Of a stretch of 64,000 nt of DNA, positions 50,690 through 60,030 are shown one piece after another. The first letter of the stretch is position 1. Every line of letters begins with the position of its first letter. The DNA is taken from contig NZ_ML133696.1 in assembly GCF_003985155.1 (NCBI RefSeq), forward strand, positions 57,691 through 121,690, in the 5' to 3' direction. Made by a program: the position numbers and the translations under genes. Source of the stretch: Rhizobium vallis. GTDB lineage: Bacteria; Pseudomonadota; Alphaproteobacteria; Rhizobiales; Rhizobiaceae. The notes beneath the pieces were generated by a model. The model was not told where the DNA came from, did not search any database, and worked only from the letters and a program-made list of their open reading frames with translations.

Positions 50690-52336
50690 TCACTTCGCGT
50701 CAGCGCGCACGCGGCTTTCGATCAAGAGGCCGCTTTCATCCATGATCGGATGCGCCACCGAGACGATGTGGGCGTTGATGCGCTTCAGGTCGCGCAGCAT
50801 GTCGAGATGCAGCGAACTCGTTTGCAGGCTGTCGGCGCGGCCGTCACGCAGGCGTTCGAGATGGCGCTCCGCCGACTGCTTCTCCATCCGGCGCACCTCG
50901 ACCTTCACCTCCATCATCTGGCGGGCGAGATTGAAATCGCGGGTGACGAAGATCGTCTGGGCGACGCGCAGATTGTCGATCGTCAGCTCGAACAGCTTGC
51001 GCAGTTCCTGATGACCGTCCTCGGAAAACTTCAGGCCGAGCGAGATCTTCTTCGTCACCTGCTCCAGCAGGCCCTTCTCGATGATATCGCCCATATGTTC
51101 GAGATTGATCGCATAGTCGATGACGACGATCGAGCGGCGGGCGTTCTCGTCGCTGAGACCCTCGCGTCCAAGCTTGGAGAGATAGATTTTTACCGCCTGC
51201 TGCAACCGATCGACACGCTCTTCGAGCGCGTGGATTTCGGCGAGCTTGGATGAGTCGCCGTGCTCGAAGGCTTCGGATACCCGCATCAGCATGCGTTCGA
51301 TGAGGTCGCCGACACCGAGTACTTCGCGGGTGGCGCTGGCAAGGGCAACGACCGGCGTCGAAAGCTCTTGCGCATCGAGGTATTTCGGGGCGTTGTCGGG
51401 TTCGACCTGATCCGGCACCAGCCGGGCCATCAGGGTTGCGAGCGGCCGGGAGAACGGCCAGGCCAGCGCGGCCAGCATGAGATTGAAGGCAAGATGAGCG
51501 TCGACCGGCAGTTTGGCCGGGCCGAAGGGCAGCATCTGGATCAGTTCGGCGCCGTAGCCTGCCAGCGGTAGGGCGATGAGGCAGCCGATCGTGCGAACGG
51601 CAAGGTTGCCGAATGTCACGCGCCGCGCTGAGGCCGGGCCAGACAACGTCGCGACGACAGGCGGTATCGCGCCGCCGAGATTGGCGCCGAGCACCAGCAC
51701 GATGACGAGTTCGGCGGAGACGATCCCGGCCGAGGCGAGCGACAGGATGAGCACCACTACCGCGAGGCTCGACGAGGACACGAAGGCGAGGACTGCCGAG
51801 AAGATCAGCGCCACAGGCAGGGCGCCGTCGAGCAGGCCGATGAAGGCGGCGAGAGCGGGAGAGGCGCGCATCGGCTCCGTGGCAAGGCCGAGAAGGTGCA
51901 GGGACAGCAGCATCAGTCCGATGCCGATCAGCGCCGTGCCGCCGCCCTGGCGAGTGCTGGAACGGCCGCGGTAAAGCACGATGCCGGCCAGGATCAGCAG
52001 CGGGGAGAGCCATTCGATGCCGGTGGCCACGATCCATGCGGTGATCGCCGTGCCGACATTGGCGCCGAGCAGCACGATCTGCGCCATGCGCGGCTTGATC
52101 AGATCACGCTCGACGAAGGATGCGGTCATCAGCGCCGTTGCCGTCGAGCTTTGCAGGGCGACTGTTGCCACCAGCCCCGACAGGAAGGAACGAAGGCCGC
52201 CGCGCGTGCCGGTGGCAAGACCCGTTCTCAGCCGCGCGCCGAAGGCCCTGGAAACGCCGTCCTTCACCTGCGCAAGGCCGAACAGCAGCAGGGCCACCGC
52301 TCCGAACAGGTTGATCATGATGACGGTGGAATCCAT
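50690..52336 (-). CDS. Na/Pi cotransporter family protein with PhoU-like C-terminus
   Basis: 548 residues. The N-terminal part (1-300) has two inverted Na/Pi repeats with the QSST motif (SGLVATVALQSSTATALMTA) and GANVGTAITAWIVATG, GANLGGAIPPVVATLSGPAS. The C-terminal 180 residues are helical and PhoU-like (HMGDIIEKGLLEQVTKKISL, ELFELTIDNLRVAQTIFVTR). It imports phosphate with sodium, or exports it. Transcribed alone; no Pho box was recognised in the 196 bp upstream. Confidence 0.92.
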   Translation of the reverse strand: MDSTVIMINLFGAVALLLFGLAQVKDGVSRAFGARLRTGLATGTRGGLRSFLSGLVATVALQSSTATALMTASFVERDLIKPRMAQIVLLGANVGTAITAWIVATGIEWLSPLLILAGIVLYRGRSSTRQGGGTALIGIGLMLLSLHLLGLATEPMRASPALAAFIGLLDGALPVALIFSAVLAFVSSSSLAVVVLILSLASAGIVSAELVIVLVLGANLGGAIPPVVATLSGPASARRVTFGNLAVRTIGCLIALPLAGYGAELIQMLPFGPAKLPVDAHLAFNLMLAALAWPFSRPLATLMARLVPDQVEPDNAPKYLDAQELSTPVVALASATREVLGVGDLIERMLMRVSEAFEHGDSSKLAEIHALEERVDRLQQAVKIYLSKLGREGLSDENARRSIVVIDYAINLEHMGDIIEKGLLEQVTKKISLGLKFSEDGHQELRKLFELTIDNLRVAQTIFVTRDFNLARQMMEVKVEVRRMEKQSAERHLERLRDGRADSLQTSSLHLDMLRDLKRINAHIVSVAHPIMDESGLLIESRVRADAK

Positions 52337-52532
52337 TTCTTGTTTTTATTCTTCTTTCATCTGCTTAAAGAAGCGCAAGCGGATAGTCGATCTTCTCAAG
52401 CTATTGATATTATAGCGGTCAATCGAGGTTTTTGATTGCCCGGCTAATAAATATAGCTCAGTTCCACGGATTGACAACGTCATTTTGCGACACTTCCGGA
52501 GCTGGGCGGCAATTCGCCGAAGCCGGTACCGG

Positions 52533-52994
52533 TCAGGCCCAGACGGTCTGGCGCATCGCTTCGCCGACGATCATCGCAGCCGAGACGGCGACGTTGATCG
52601 AGCGCTGGCCTTCGACCATCGGGATCAGGACTCGACCGTCTGCTTTTTCATGCACCTGATCCGGCACGCCGGCGCTTTCACGGCCGAAAAGCAGGATATC
52701 GTCCGAACGGAAGGTAAAATCGATATAACGATCCGCAGCCTTGGTCGAGGCGAGGATCAGGCGGCGGCTGGTCGTGGCGCGCCACGCGTCGAAGCGGTCC
52801 CAGCTGACATGGCGGGTCAGCGCGGCGGCGGCGATATAATCCATGCCGGCGCGTTTCAGGTTGCGGTCGGAGATATCGAAGCCGGCGGGCTCGATCAGAT
52901 CGACCGCAAAGCCGAGACAGGCGGCGAGACGCAGGATGGTGCCCGTATTGCCTGGTATATCCGGCTGGTAGAGTGCCAGTCTGAGGTTCGTCAT
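52533..52994 (-). CDS. trmL: tRNA (cytidine(34)-2'-O)-methyltransferase
   Basis: SPOUT-class methyltransferase modifying the wobble base of tRNA-Leu. Starting at ATG 52994 (MTNLRLALYQPDIPGNTGT) it has the typical 153 residues. The knot is visible: ILRLAACLGFAVDLIEPAGF, DILLFGRESAGVPDQV and the closing VEGQRSINVAVSAAMIVGEA. A longer frame from 53081 is not supported by an SD. It is divergent from the ABC exporter region. Confidence 0.94.
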   Translation of the reverse strand: MTNLRLALYQPDIPGNTGTILRLAACLGFAVDLIEPAGFDISDRNLKRAGMDYIAAAALTRHVSWDRFDAWRATTSRRLILASTKAADRYIDFTFRSDDILLFGRESAGVPDQVHEKADGRVLIPMVEGQRSINVAVSAAMIVGEAMRQTVWA

Positions 52995-53165
52995 CTCGCG
53001 CCGTTTGTTTTCGTTTCGACGCGGGAGGCCTAATACAACTGTGATTTCGGCGCAACAGGGCGTGGTTTGGCTCGGAATCATCCAATTTACGCCATCGCAG
53101 GGCTGGAAGTTTCGCGCTTTTCGCGTTATGCATGCACGTCTTCAATCGCCAGCCGGGAGGGCCAC

Positions 53166-53231
53166 ATGAATATTTTGCTCATTATGCGCTTTCCCGCCGT
53201 GAGGCCGGTCAAGGCGACATGGCGCCGCTAG
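53166..53231 (+). CDS. 21-residue short ORF with strong SD
   Basis: In the 386-bp gap 52995-53380 there is one short frame behind a strong GGGAGG SD, six bases before its ATG. It encodes MNILLIMRFPAVRPVKATWRR: hydrophobic start, basic end. It ends 149 bp before the first ABC exporter gene. It could be a leader or a tiny protein; no database check was possible. Confidence 0.35.
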   Translation: MNILLIMRFPAVRPVKATWRR

Positions 53232-53380
53232 AGCGGGCTTCTTTCTAAAATTCCCCCTTTTGATCCATTGCGCGGCGGTTTCAGCCTCGCCCTTAGAACG
53301 TCCGGTTCCCATATGTGCTTGCGTAGCGCTGGGATGGCGCGAAGCCGGGAGCCGGAACGCTGACGTTTCGGAGCAATTTC

Positions 53381-55237
53381 ATGTTTGGCTGGTTCGAACA
53401 GAGACTCAATCCCTTTCCGAGCGAGGAGCCCGTGGCCCCGCCGAAAGGTCTCTTTGCCTTCTGCTGGCATTACAGCAAGCCGGCCGCGCCCTGGCTCGGC
53501 CTGATGGCGGTATTGACGGCGCTCATCGCCGTCGGCGAAGTAGCGCTTTTCCAGTTCCTCGGCGACATCGTCGATTGGCTGACGAAAGCCGACCGCGCCA
53601 CCTTCCTGCAGACGGAAGGCCACAGGCTTTTCTGGATGGCGGCGCTGGTGCTGGTGGGCCTGCCGCTGGCGGCCGGGATCGATTCCCTCATCATGCACCA
53701 GATGCTGCTCGGCAATTATCCGATGAGCGCGCGCTGGCAGATGCATCGCTTCCTGCTGCGCCACAGCATGTCGTTCTTTGCCAATGAGTTTGCCGGACGT
53801 GTCGCGACCAAGGTGATGCAGACGTCGCTTGCCGTACGCGAAACTGTCATGAAGATCCTCGACGTCTTCGTCTATGTCGTCAGCTATTTCCTGACGATGA
53901 TCATCGTGATTGCGGCGGCCGACTGGCGGCTGATGATTCCGATCCTCGTCTGGCTCGCCGTCTATATCGGCATTGTCAGCTATTTTGTGCCGCGGCTTCG
54001 CAAGATTGCGGCGACGCAGGCTGATGCACGCTCGATGATGACGGGGCGCGTGGTCGACAGCTATACGAATATTGCGACGGTCAAGCTGTTTTCGCATGCG
54101 GGCCGCGAGGAGGTCTATGCCAAGGAGGGCATGGACGAGTTCCTGCAGACCGTGCACAAGCAGATGCGCAAGGTGACGCTCTTCCACATCAGCGTCTACC
54201 TCAACAACTGCGTTGCGCTCTTCGTCGTCTCGGGACTGTCGATCTGGTTCTGGCTGAACGGGGCGATTTCGGTCGGCGCGATCGCCATCGCCATCGGTCT
54301 TGCCATGCGCGTCAACGGCATGTCGCAATGGATCATGTGGGAAGTCTCGGCGCTGTTCGAGAATATCGGCACGGTCTATGACGGCATGGAGATGATGAGC
54401 AAGCAGCACGACATCGTCGACAAGCCGGGTGCGCCCGTCCTGACGGCGAAGAAGGGCGCGATCCACTACGACCGCATCGGCTTCCATTACGGCAAGAGCA
54501 AGGGCGTCATCGACAACCTGTCGCTCGACATCAAGGCGGGCGAAAAGGTCGGCCTCGTCGGCCGCTCCGGCGCCGGCAAGACGACGCTGATGAACCTGCT
54601 CCTGCGCTTCTACGATCTGGAAGCCGGCCGCATCACCATCGACGGGCAGGATATATCAGGCGTCTCGCAGGAAAGCCTGCGTTCGCTGATCGGCGTGGTG
54701 ACGCAGGATACGTCGCTGCTGCATCGCTCGATCCGCGACAACATCGCCTATGGCCGGCCGGAGGCGACCGACGCAGAGGTGACCGAGGCGGCCAAGCGCG
54801 CCAACGCCTGGGAGTTCATCGAAGGGCTCGTCGACATGCAGGGTCGGCAGGGGCTCGACGCCCAGGTCGGCGAACGCGGCGTCAAACTGTCAGGTGGCCA
54901 GCGGCAGCGCATCGCGATTGCCCGCGTCTTTCTGAAGGACGCGCCGATCCTGGTGCTCGACGAGGCGACCTCGGCGCTCGATTCCGAAGTCGAGGCGGCG
55001 ATCCAGGAAAACCTCTTCGCCCTGATGGAGGGCAAGACTGTGATCGCGATCGCCCACCGGCTTTCGACGCTGACGGAAATGGACCGGCTGATCGTGCTCG
55101 ACAAGGGGCGGATCATCGAGGCCGGTTCGCACGGCGAACTGATCGAGAGTGGCGGCATCTACGCCGACCTCTGGAACCGCCAGTCCGGCGGCTTCCTCTC
55201 CGATCATGCCGAGGAGGCGGAAGAGGCGGCGGAATAA
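53381..55237 (+). CDS. ABC exporter, fused permease-ATPase (first of a pair)
   Basis: 618 residues: six-helix exporter domain (about 30-330) and nucleotide-binding domain (about 355-600). The latter shows Walker A GLVGRSGAGKTTLMNLLLRF, Q-loop GVVTQDTSLLHRSIRDNIAY, signature LSGGQRQRIAIARVFL and Walker B PILVLDEATSALDSEVEAAI. It belongs to the lipid/multidrug exporter group. Its paralogue lies 1.1 kb downstream on the same strand, so the two might form a heterodimer. Substrate unknown. Confidence 0.9.
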   Translation: MFGWFEQRLNPFPSEEPVAPPKGLFAFCWHYSKPAAPWLGLMAVLTALIAVGEVALFQFLGDIVDWLTKADRATFLQTEGHRLFWMAALVLVGLPLAAGIDSLIMHQMLLGNYPMSARWQMHRFLLRHSMSFFANEFAGRVATKVMQTSLAVRETVMKILDVFVYVVSYFLTMIIVIAAADWRLMIPILVWLAVYIGIVSYFVPRLRKIAATQADARSMMTGRVVDSYTNIATVKLFSHAGREEVYAKEGMDEFLQTVHKQMRKVTLFHISVYLNNCVALFVVSGLSIWFWLNGAISVGAIAIAIGLAMRVNGMSQWIMWEVSALFENIGTVYDGMEMMSKQHDIVDKPGAPVLTAKKGAIHYDRIGFHYGKSKGVIDNLSLDIKAGEKVGLVGRSGAGKTTLMNLLLRFYDLEAGRITIDGQDISGVSQESLRSLIGVVTQDTSLLHRSIRDNIAYGRPEATDAEVTEAAKRANAWEFIEGLVDMQGRQGLDAQVGERGVKLSGGQRQRIAIARVFLKDAPILVLDEATSALDSEVEAAIQENLFALMEGKTVIAIAHRLSTLTEMDRLIVLDKGRIIEAGSHGELIESGGIYADLWNRQSGGFLSDHAEEAEEAAE

Positions 55238-55334
55238 CGATAGGCCCTCCCGGCGTAAGCGGGGAGGGCTTATTAACAGTTGAGAACAGTTAAGGCGCCA
55301 TGTTACGCTCGCTGAGCTCAACGAGGACCTGCTT

Positions 55335-55604
55335 ATGGCGACCGTGACGATTTCATTGCCTGATAGTCTCAAGGCTTTTGTCGAAAGCCAGATGGCCAGC
55401 AAAGGTTATGGCAATGTCAGCGAATATTTCCGTGGCCTCGTTCGCGATGCGCAGGAGCGTGAAAACGAGGCGCGTCTCGAGGCTTTGCTGCTCGAAGGCT
55501 TGGCGTCGGGCAATGCCATGGAGGCGACGCCTACATTCTGGAGCGATCTGAGAAAAGAAGCTGCGCAGTTGCTGGCCACGCAAAACAAGAAGAAATCCCT
55601 GTAA
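55335..55604 (+). CDS. parD: ParD-family antitoxin
   Basis: 89-residue ribbon-helix-helix protein: TVTISLPDSLKAFVESQMAS and GNVSEYFRGLVRDAQEREN are the DNA-binding part, with a helical acidic tail for toxin binding. It appears intact. Its partner parE, directly downstream, is damaged, so the antitoxin is probably a leftover that can still bind its own promoter. Located between the two ABC exporter genes. Confidence 0.87.
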   Translation: MATVTISLPDSLKAFVESQMASKGYGNVSEYFRGLVRDAQERENEARLEALLLEGLASGNAMEATPTFWSDLRKEAAQLLATQNKKKSL

Positions 55605-55914
55605 AGCTTGCCGTCAAACCGGCGGCTCGCGACGATATCCTGTTGCAGTTCTCCTATTTCTCAGAGCATGGCGGTGAGGAACTCGGTCTGCGGTTCCTGC
55701 ATGCCGCCGAGCAGTCTTTCACCCGTCTTCTCGAATATCCGAATTCCGGCACGCCGAAGACTTCGCCAATTCGAACCTGACGGGCGTAAGATCTTGGCCC
55801 GTTCCGGGTTTCGAAGATATTCGCGCCTACTATGTCGTTGAAATTGAATTGGTTACGATCATACGTGTCCTACATGGACGTCGAGATGTTATCGGTATTC
55901 TTGGCGGAAACTGA
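55601..55914 (+). pseudogene. parE: ParE-family toxin, frameshifted
   Basis: The first part reads VKLAVKPAARDDILLQFSYF, then EQSFTRLLEYPNSGTPK in one frame; about 55758 the homology jumps to another frame with ANSNLTGVRSWPVPGFEDIR and IIRVLHGRRDVIGILGGN, the typical ParE ending. A one-base deletion explains it. The usual overlapping GTG start also appears lost: the bases at the expected place are GTA, in CTGTAAAG, which also contains the parD stop. The toxin is therefore very likely inactive. Confidence 0.85.
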
Positions 55915-55955
55915 CGCGCGCCGGCGATGATGCGATACTTGCGCGCGTCGTCCCT

Positions 55956-56186
55956 TCAAAGGCTGTCGGCCCAGTCGATCACCCGGTGATGTTCGACGAG
56001 AACGATGGTGTTGGCGGCGGCGATCGTGCGCAGCGCCGCAATGCGGCGGCGTTCTTCGCGATCGAGCCAAGTGGTGATGGCTTCGGTGACGATCTCATCG
56101 CGCGGCTGCGCCAGGTCGATAGCCATGGCATCGAGCCTTTCAGCAAGCGGGAGCGGAATATGCGCATCGAGCATTTTCGTTTCCAT
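55956..56186 (-). CDS. CopG/RelB-like ribbon-helix-helix antitoxin, orphan
   Basis: 76 residues. DAHIPLPLAERLDAMAIDLA, then QPRDEIVTEAITTWLDREER form a ribbon-helix-helix domain; the end (VLVEHHRVIDWADSL) resembles the toxin-binding tail with the common V-x-x-W-x-x-S-L. GAGAGGG gives a good SD. The toxin should follow at lower coordinates on the minus strand, but that space holds the converging parE remnant. It is thus the second toxin-less antitoxin next to this ABC pair. Confidence 0.75.
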   Translation of the reverse strand: METKMLDAHIPLPLAERLDAMAIDLAQPRDEIVTEAITTWLDREERRRIAALRTIAAANTIVLVEHHRVIDWADSL

Positions 56187-56349
56187 GGACCCTCTCTCCG
56201 GTGAAGCGCGATCGTATCGTCAGATTGTGACGGGTTCGGGGGCAATCAATGGTGATGCCGCCGATGTTACCGATAATTACGAAAATATAAGGTTGCGGTC
56301 GCTTTTCATTCCCTTTGCCGCTTCCTTCAATCCGCCTATATCGTTTTTT

Positions 56350-58263
56350 ATGTTTCTGCGCCCCATCCTTCGCCTCTTCGAAACCTGGATCGATCCCTTC
56401 CGTCCGCGCGCCAATCTCCAGCCGCCGCGCGGGACGCTCGGATTCATCCGGTTCTATATCGGCCAGGCGAAGATGCCCTTCATCGCCATGCTCATTCTCG
56501 GCGGCGCATCGGCGGCCATCGAGGCCGCACTCTTCTGGTTCGTCGGCCGGCTGGTCGACATCCTCGCCAGCATCACGCCCGGCGCCGGCTGGAGCGGCCT
56601 CCTCGCAGCCCATGGCGGCGAGTTGTTCGGCATGCTCGCCCTCATCGGGATCGTGCGTTTCGTCGTTGCCTTCCTGATCGCGCTGGTCGACCAGCAGGTC
56701 ATCACGCCCGGCTTCTACAATCTAGCACGTTGGCAATCCTATCTCCACGTCTCCAGGCAGTCTTTGTCGTTCTTTCAGAGCGATTTCTCCGGGCGCATCG
56801 TCACCAAGGTCTGGTCGGCTGGGCAGGCAACCGGCGATCTCGTCACGTCGCTGATGGAAAGCGTGTGGTTCGTCGGCATTTATGCGGTAACGACATTGGC
56901 GCTCGTCGCCCGGCTGGACCTTTCGCTTGCCGCCGTCGTTCTGTTCTGGCTCGGCGCCTTCAGCCTGCTCGCCCGCCATTTCGTTCCGAGAATCCGCCTT
57001 CACTCCCGCGAAACGGCGGAAGCCGGATCGATGCTGAACGGGCGGATGGTCGATTCCTACAGCAATATGCAGACGCTGAAGCTCTTTGCGCGCGACGAGG
57101 AGAGCGACCGCTATATGCGGCAGGGCTTCGATATCTTTCAGGACTCGGTGCTGCGCTTCACGCGGTTCATCACAGGCGTTCGGGCCTCGATGGCGCTGCT
57201 CTCCGGCCTGATGATCGTGACGATGGCGGGCTTGAGCGTCGATCTCTGGCTGCGCGGCCTGGTGAGTTCCGGCGCGGTGGCATTCTCGCTGGCGCTGGTG
57301 CTCCGGCTGAATTTCCTGCTCGGGCGGCTGATGACGCAGTTCAACGGCATCATGCGCAATCTAGGCACCATTCAAAACGCCGCCGAGCTGATCTCCCAGC
57401 CGCTGGGGCTCGTCGATCGGCCCGATGCCAAAAGCCTGGTGATCCGCCACCCTGGCATCCGCTTCGACAATGTTTCCTTCCATTACGGCAAGGGCCACCA
57501 GCCGGTCGTCGAGAATTTCTCCCTGACCATACGCCCGGGCGAGAAGGTTGGCATCGTCGGGCGCTCGGGCGCGGGGAAATCGACGCTGATGAACCTGCTG
57601 CTGCGCCTCTACGACATCCAGGGCGGCCGCATCCTCGTCGACGGCCAGGATATATCGGCGGTGACGCAGGAATCGCTCAGGATGCAGATCGGCGTCGTCA
57701 GCCAGGATACCTCGCTGCTGCATCGTTCGGTGCGTGACAATATCCTGTTCGGGCGGCCGGATGCCGGCGAGGAGCGGCTGGTCGAGGCGGCCCGGCGAGC
57801 CGAGGCCATCGACTTCATTTATCGCCTGCAGGATCAGCAGGGCCGCAAGGGCTTCGACGCGCATGTCGGCGAGCGCGGCGTCAAGCTGTCGGGCGGGCAG
57901 CGGCAGCGCATCGCCATTGCCCGCGTCATGCTGAAGGACGCGCCGATCCTGGTGCTCGACGAAGCGACATCGGCGCTCGATTCGGAAGTGGAAGAAGCGA
58001 TCCAGTCGAATCTCCATCGGATCATGGAGGGCAAGACGGTGCTGGCGATCGCCCACCGGCTATCGACCATCTCAGCGCTCGACCGGCTGATCGTCGTCGA
58101 TCTGGGCCGAATCATCGAGGAGGGAAGCCATGACGAGCTGCTTTCCCGCGGCGGGCTCTATGCCGAACTCTGGGCGCGCCAGTCCGGCGGCTTCCTTGCG
58201 ACGGACGAGGATCAGGGCTCAGGGATCGACGACGAATTCCGCCATGAGGCCAAAATGATTTGA
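56350..58263 (+). CDS. ABC exporter, fused permease-ATPase (second of a pair)
   Basis: 637 residues from ATG 56350. Same layout as the first exporter: six-helix domain (MPFIAMLILGGASAAIEAAL to about residue 340) and nucleotide-binding domain with GIVGRSGAGKSTLMNLLLRL, GVVSQDTSLLHRSVRDNILF, LSGGQRQRIAIARVML and PILVLDEATSALDSEVEEAI. The two ATPase domains are strikingly alike. No SD was seen; an upstream in-frame TTG is possible. The last 45 bp overlap the opposite-strand EEP gene. Tandem duplication or a heterodimeric exporter are the two readings. Confidence 0.88.
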   Translation: MFLRPILRLFETWIDPFRPRANLQPPRGTLGFIRFYIGQAKMPFIAMLILGGASAAIEAALFWFVGRLVDILASITPGAGWSGLLAAHGGELFGMLALIGIVRFVVAFLIALVDQQVITPGFYNLARWQSYLHVSRQSLSFFQSDFSGRIVTKVWSAGQATGDLVTSLMESVWFVGIYAVTTLALVARLDLSLAAVVLFWLGAFSLLARHFVPRIRLHSRETAEAGSMLNGRMVDSYSNMQTLKLFARDEESDRYMRQGFDIFQDSVLRFTRFITGVRASMALLSGLMIVTMAGLSVDLWLRGLVSSGAVAFSLALVLRLNFLLGRLMTQFNGIMRNLGTIQNAAELISQPLGLVDRPDAKSLVIRHPGIRFDNVSFHYGKGHQPVVENFSLTIRPGEKVGIVGRSGAGKSTLMNLLLRLYDIQGGRILVDGQDISAVTQESLRMQIGVVSQDTSLLHRSVRDNILFGRPDAGEERLVEAARRAEAIDFIYRLQDQQGRKGFDAHVGERGVKLSGGQRQRIAIARVMLKDAPILVLDEATSALDSEVEEAIQSNLHRIMEGKTVLAIAHRLSTISALDRLIVVDLGRIIEEGSHDELLSRGGLYAELWARQSGGFLATDEDQGSGIDDEFRHEAKMI

Positions 58264-59151
58264 CCCGAAGCTGTTTTCGATGCGGCGGACCGATTTCAGC
58301 CGGAGAGGCGCTTTGCTGAAGATGTGATCGATCGGAATGCCGAAGGGACCGGCGCGGATCGGCCATGTCGCGGGTTCCAGCGAGACCGTGCCGAGGCCCT
58401 GTCTACGCATGAGATACTGCACGTCGGGCGCCAGGATCGACGTATTGAAATCACCGGCAAGGACGAGCGGTCCTGGCAGGGAAGGGATGATCTCGTCGAG
58501 ATCTTCGATTTCGAGGCCGTGGAATTCGTCATAATAAGGTTTGGTCAGATGCGCGGCGAGGAAATTGACCTTCCGGCCGTCGAAATCGATCGTCGAGACT
58601 GTCAGCCGGTTGCGCCAGAGCAGTCCCAGGCTGCGGATGCGGGGTTCGATCAGCGGGCGCTTCGACAGGACGAGCGTATCGCATTGCTCCATCGCGACGC
58701 CGCAGCCTATGTAATAGGGATAGGTCTTCAACAGCCGCGGCAGTTCCGACTGAACCGGCTCGGCCTCCAGAATGTTGACGACGTCGGCGCCCGAGGCGAT
58801 GGCCATATCGGCGATCGCAGGGCCGTTTGCGAAATTATCGTTCTCGATGTTGAAGGACAGCAGCCGGAAGAGAGCCGGACGGTTCTCGTCGACGGCGGGC
58901 TCGACGAATTCGCGCATCATCACGACGCCGTGGCCGGCAAGGATCAGCGATACGCCGAGCGTCAGAAAGCCATACCAATGCCGCTTGACGAGAAGGGCCG
59001 CGATCGAAGCGGCCGCTGCGGCCACCGCCAGGTGGAGCTGGAAGCTGTAAACGAAGGAAAGCAGATAGAAATCTCTGACATAGCGCAGAGAGACGGCGGC
59101 GATGACGAGGGTCGTGAGGACACTGAATACGCAAAAAATCGTGTCTCTCAT
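58219..59151 (-). CDS. Endonuclease/exonuclease/phosphatase family protein, membrane-anchored
   Basis: 310 residues. Three N-terminal membrane segments (IFCVFSVLTTLVIAAVSLRY, LAVAAAAASIAALL, FLTLGVSLILAGHGVVMM) precede an EEP domain with LLSFNIENDN, VVNILEAEP, FLAAHLTKP, LAGDFNTS and SNHFGLMAEF. The metal and catalytic residues (Asn, Glu, His, Asp-Asn, final His) are present. The active domain lies after the third segment, so is probably periplasmic. Likely a phosphodiesterase on a lipid or nucleotide. It converges with the second ABC exporter, with 45 bp overlap. Confidence 0.9.
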   Translation of the reverse strand: MRDTIFCVFSVLTTLVIAAVSLRYVRDFYLLSFVYSFQLHLAVAAAAASIAALLVKRHWYGFLTLGVSLILAGHGVVMMREFVEPAVDENRPALFRLLSFNIENDNFANGPAIADMAIASGADVVNILEAEPVQSELPRLLKTYPYYIGCGVAMEQCDTLVLSKRPLIEPRIRSLGLLWRNRLTVSTIDFDGRKVNFLAAHLTKPYYDEFHGLEIEDLDEIIPSLPGPLVLAGDFNTSILAPDVQYLMRRQGLGTVSLEPATWPIRAGPFGIPIDHIFSKAPLRLKSVRRIENSFGSNHFGLMAEFVVDP

Positions 59152-59437
59152 CCGCTCCGGTCCAGCTTGCTCGCGTGATTGCGACTGCGCCTATCACGGC
59201 CGCCTTTTTGTTGCAATGCAGCATAATGGCAAGCTGGTGTTTGCCTTAAAAATTTCATCGGAAAATTCCCGCGACATTGTGCCCTCATCCCCTTGTCAAG
59301 GCTGGACATAATTTGCGATCAAGCATAGAACGCGCCGGATTGCCGGGGAATCTATGGCCGAATTGTGTCTGGAGAGATTCGCCGGTAAAGGGGGCAGGGC
59401 GGAATTCCGCGACAATTGCGCAGAGGATGGATAAGCC

Positions 59438-60016
59438 GTGAGCGAACACGTAACGACAAGCGAGGCTTCAACAGAGCCCACTCGCCGTGATTTCCTTTAT
59501 CTCACCACTGGTATGGCTGGTGCTGTCGGTGCCGTCGCGGTTGCGTGGCCGTTCATCGACCAGATGCGCCCGGATGCGTCGACGTTGGCGCTCGCTTCCA
59601 TCGAAGTCGATGTCGCGAGCCTCGAGCCCGGCATGTCGCTGACCGTCAAGTGGCGCGGCAAGCCGATTTTCATCCGCAACCGCACGCCTGAGGAAGTCAA
59701 GGCTGCGGCCGACGTTGCACTGTCGGATCTCAAGGATCCGATCGCCCGCAATGCCAACCTTCCGCCTGACGCTCAGGCAACGGGTGTTGACCGTTCGGGC
59801 GGCAAGGACAAGGAAAACTGGATCGTCATGATCGGCACCTGCACCCATCTCGGCTGCGTTCCGCTTGGTCAGGCCGGCGAATACAATGGTTGGTTCTGTC
59901 CCTGCCATGGCTCGGTCTACGACACGGCCGGCCGCATCCGCAAAGGTCCTGCACCGCAGAACCTGGCGATTCCGACCTTTTCATTTGTGTCCGATACCAA
60001 AATCAAGATCGGTTGA
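59438..60016 (+). CDS. petA: Ubiquinol-cytochrome c reductase iron-sulfur subunit (Rieske)
   Basis: 192 residues. A twin-arginine-led anchor (TRRDFLYLTTGMAGAVGAVA) and a soluble Rieske domain with CTHLGC (Cys135, His137, Cys140) and CPCHGS (Cys154, Cys156, His157): two of the cysteines and both histidines bind the 2Fe-2S cluster, the others form the disulphide. GTG start at 59438, after AGAGGAT. It transfers electrons from quinol to cytochrome c1 in complex III. First gene of petABC. Confidence 0.97.
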   Translation: MSEHVTTSEASTEPTRRDFLYLTTGMAGAVGAVAVAWPFIDQMRPDASTLALASIEVDVASLEPGMSLTVKWRGKPIFIRNRTPEEVKAAADVALSDLKDPIARNANLPPDAQATGVDRSGGKDKENWIVMIGTCTHLGCVPLGQAGEYNGWFCPCHGSVYDTAGRIRKGPAPQNLAIPTFSFVSDTKIKIG

Positions 60017-60030
60017 GGGGAGACTGATTC

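Noticed and set aside
55601..55914. Intact parE toxin
   Set aside because: No single frame spans the conserved regions; the frame changes near 55758 and the start codon is not usable.
59152..59437. FixK/FNR box or defined sigma-70 promoter upstream of petABC
   Set aside because: Only half-site-like GATCAA and weak -35-like elements were found; not enough to annotate.
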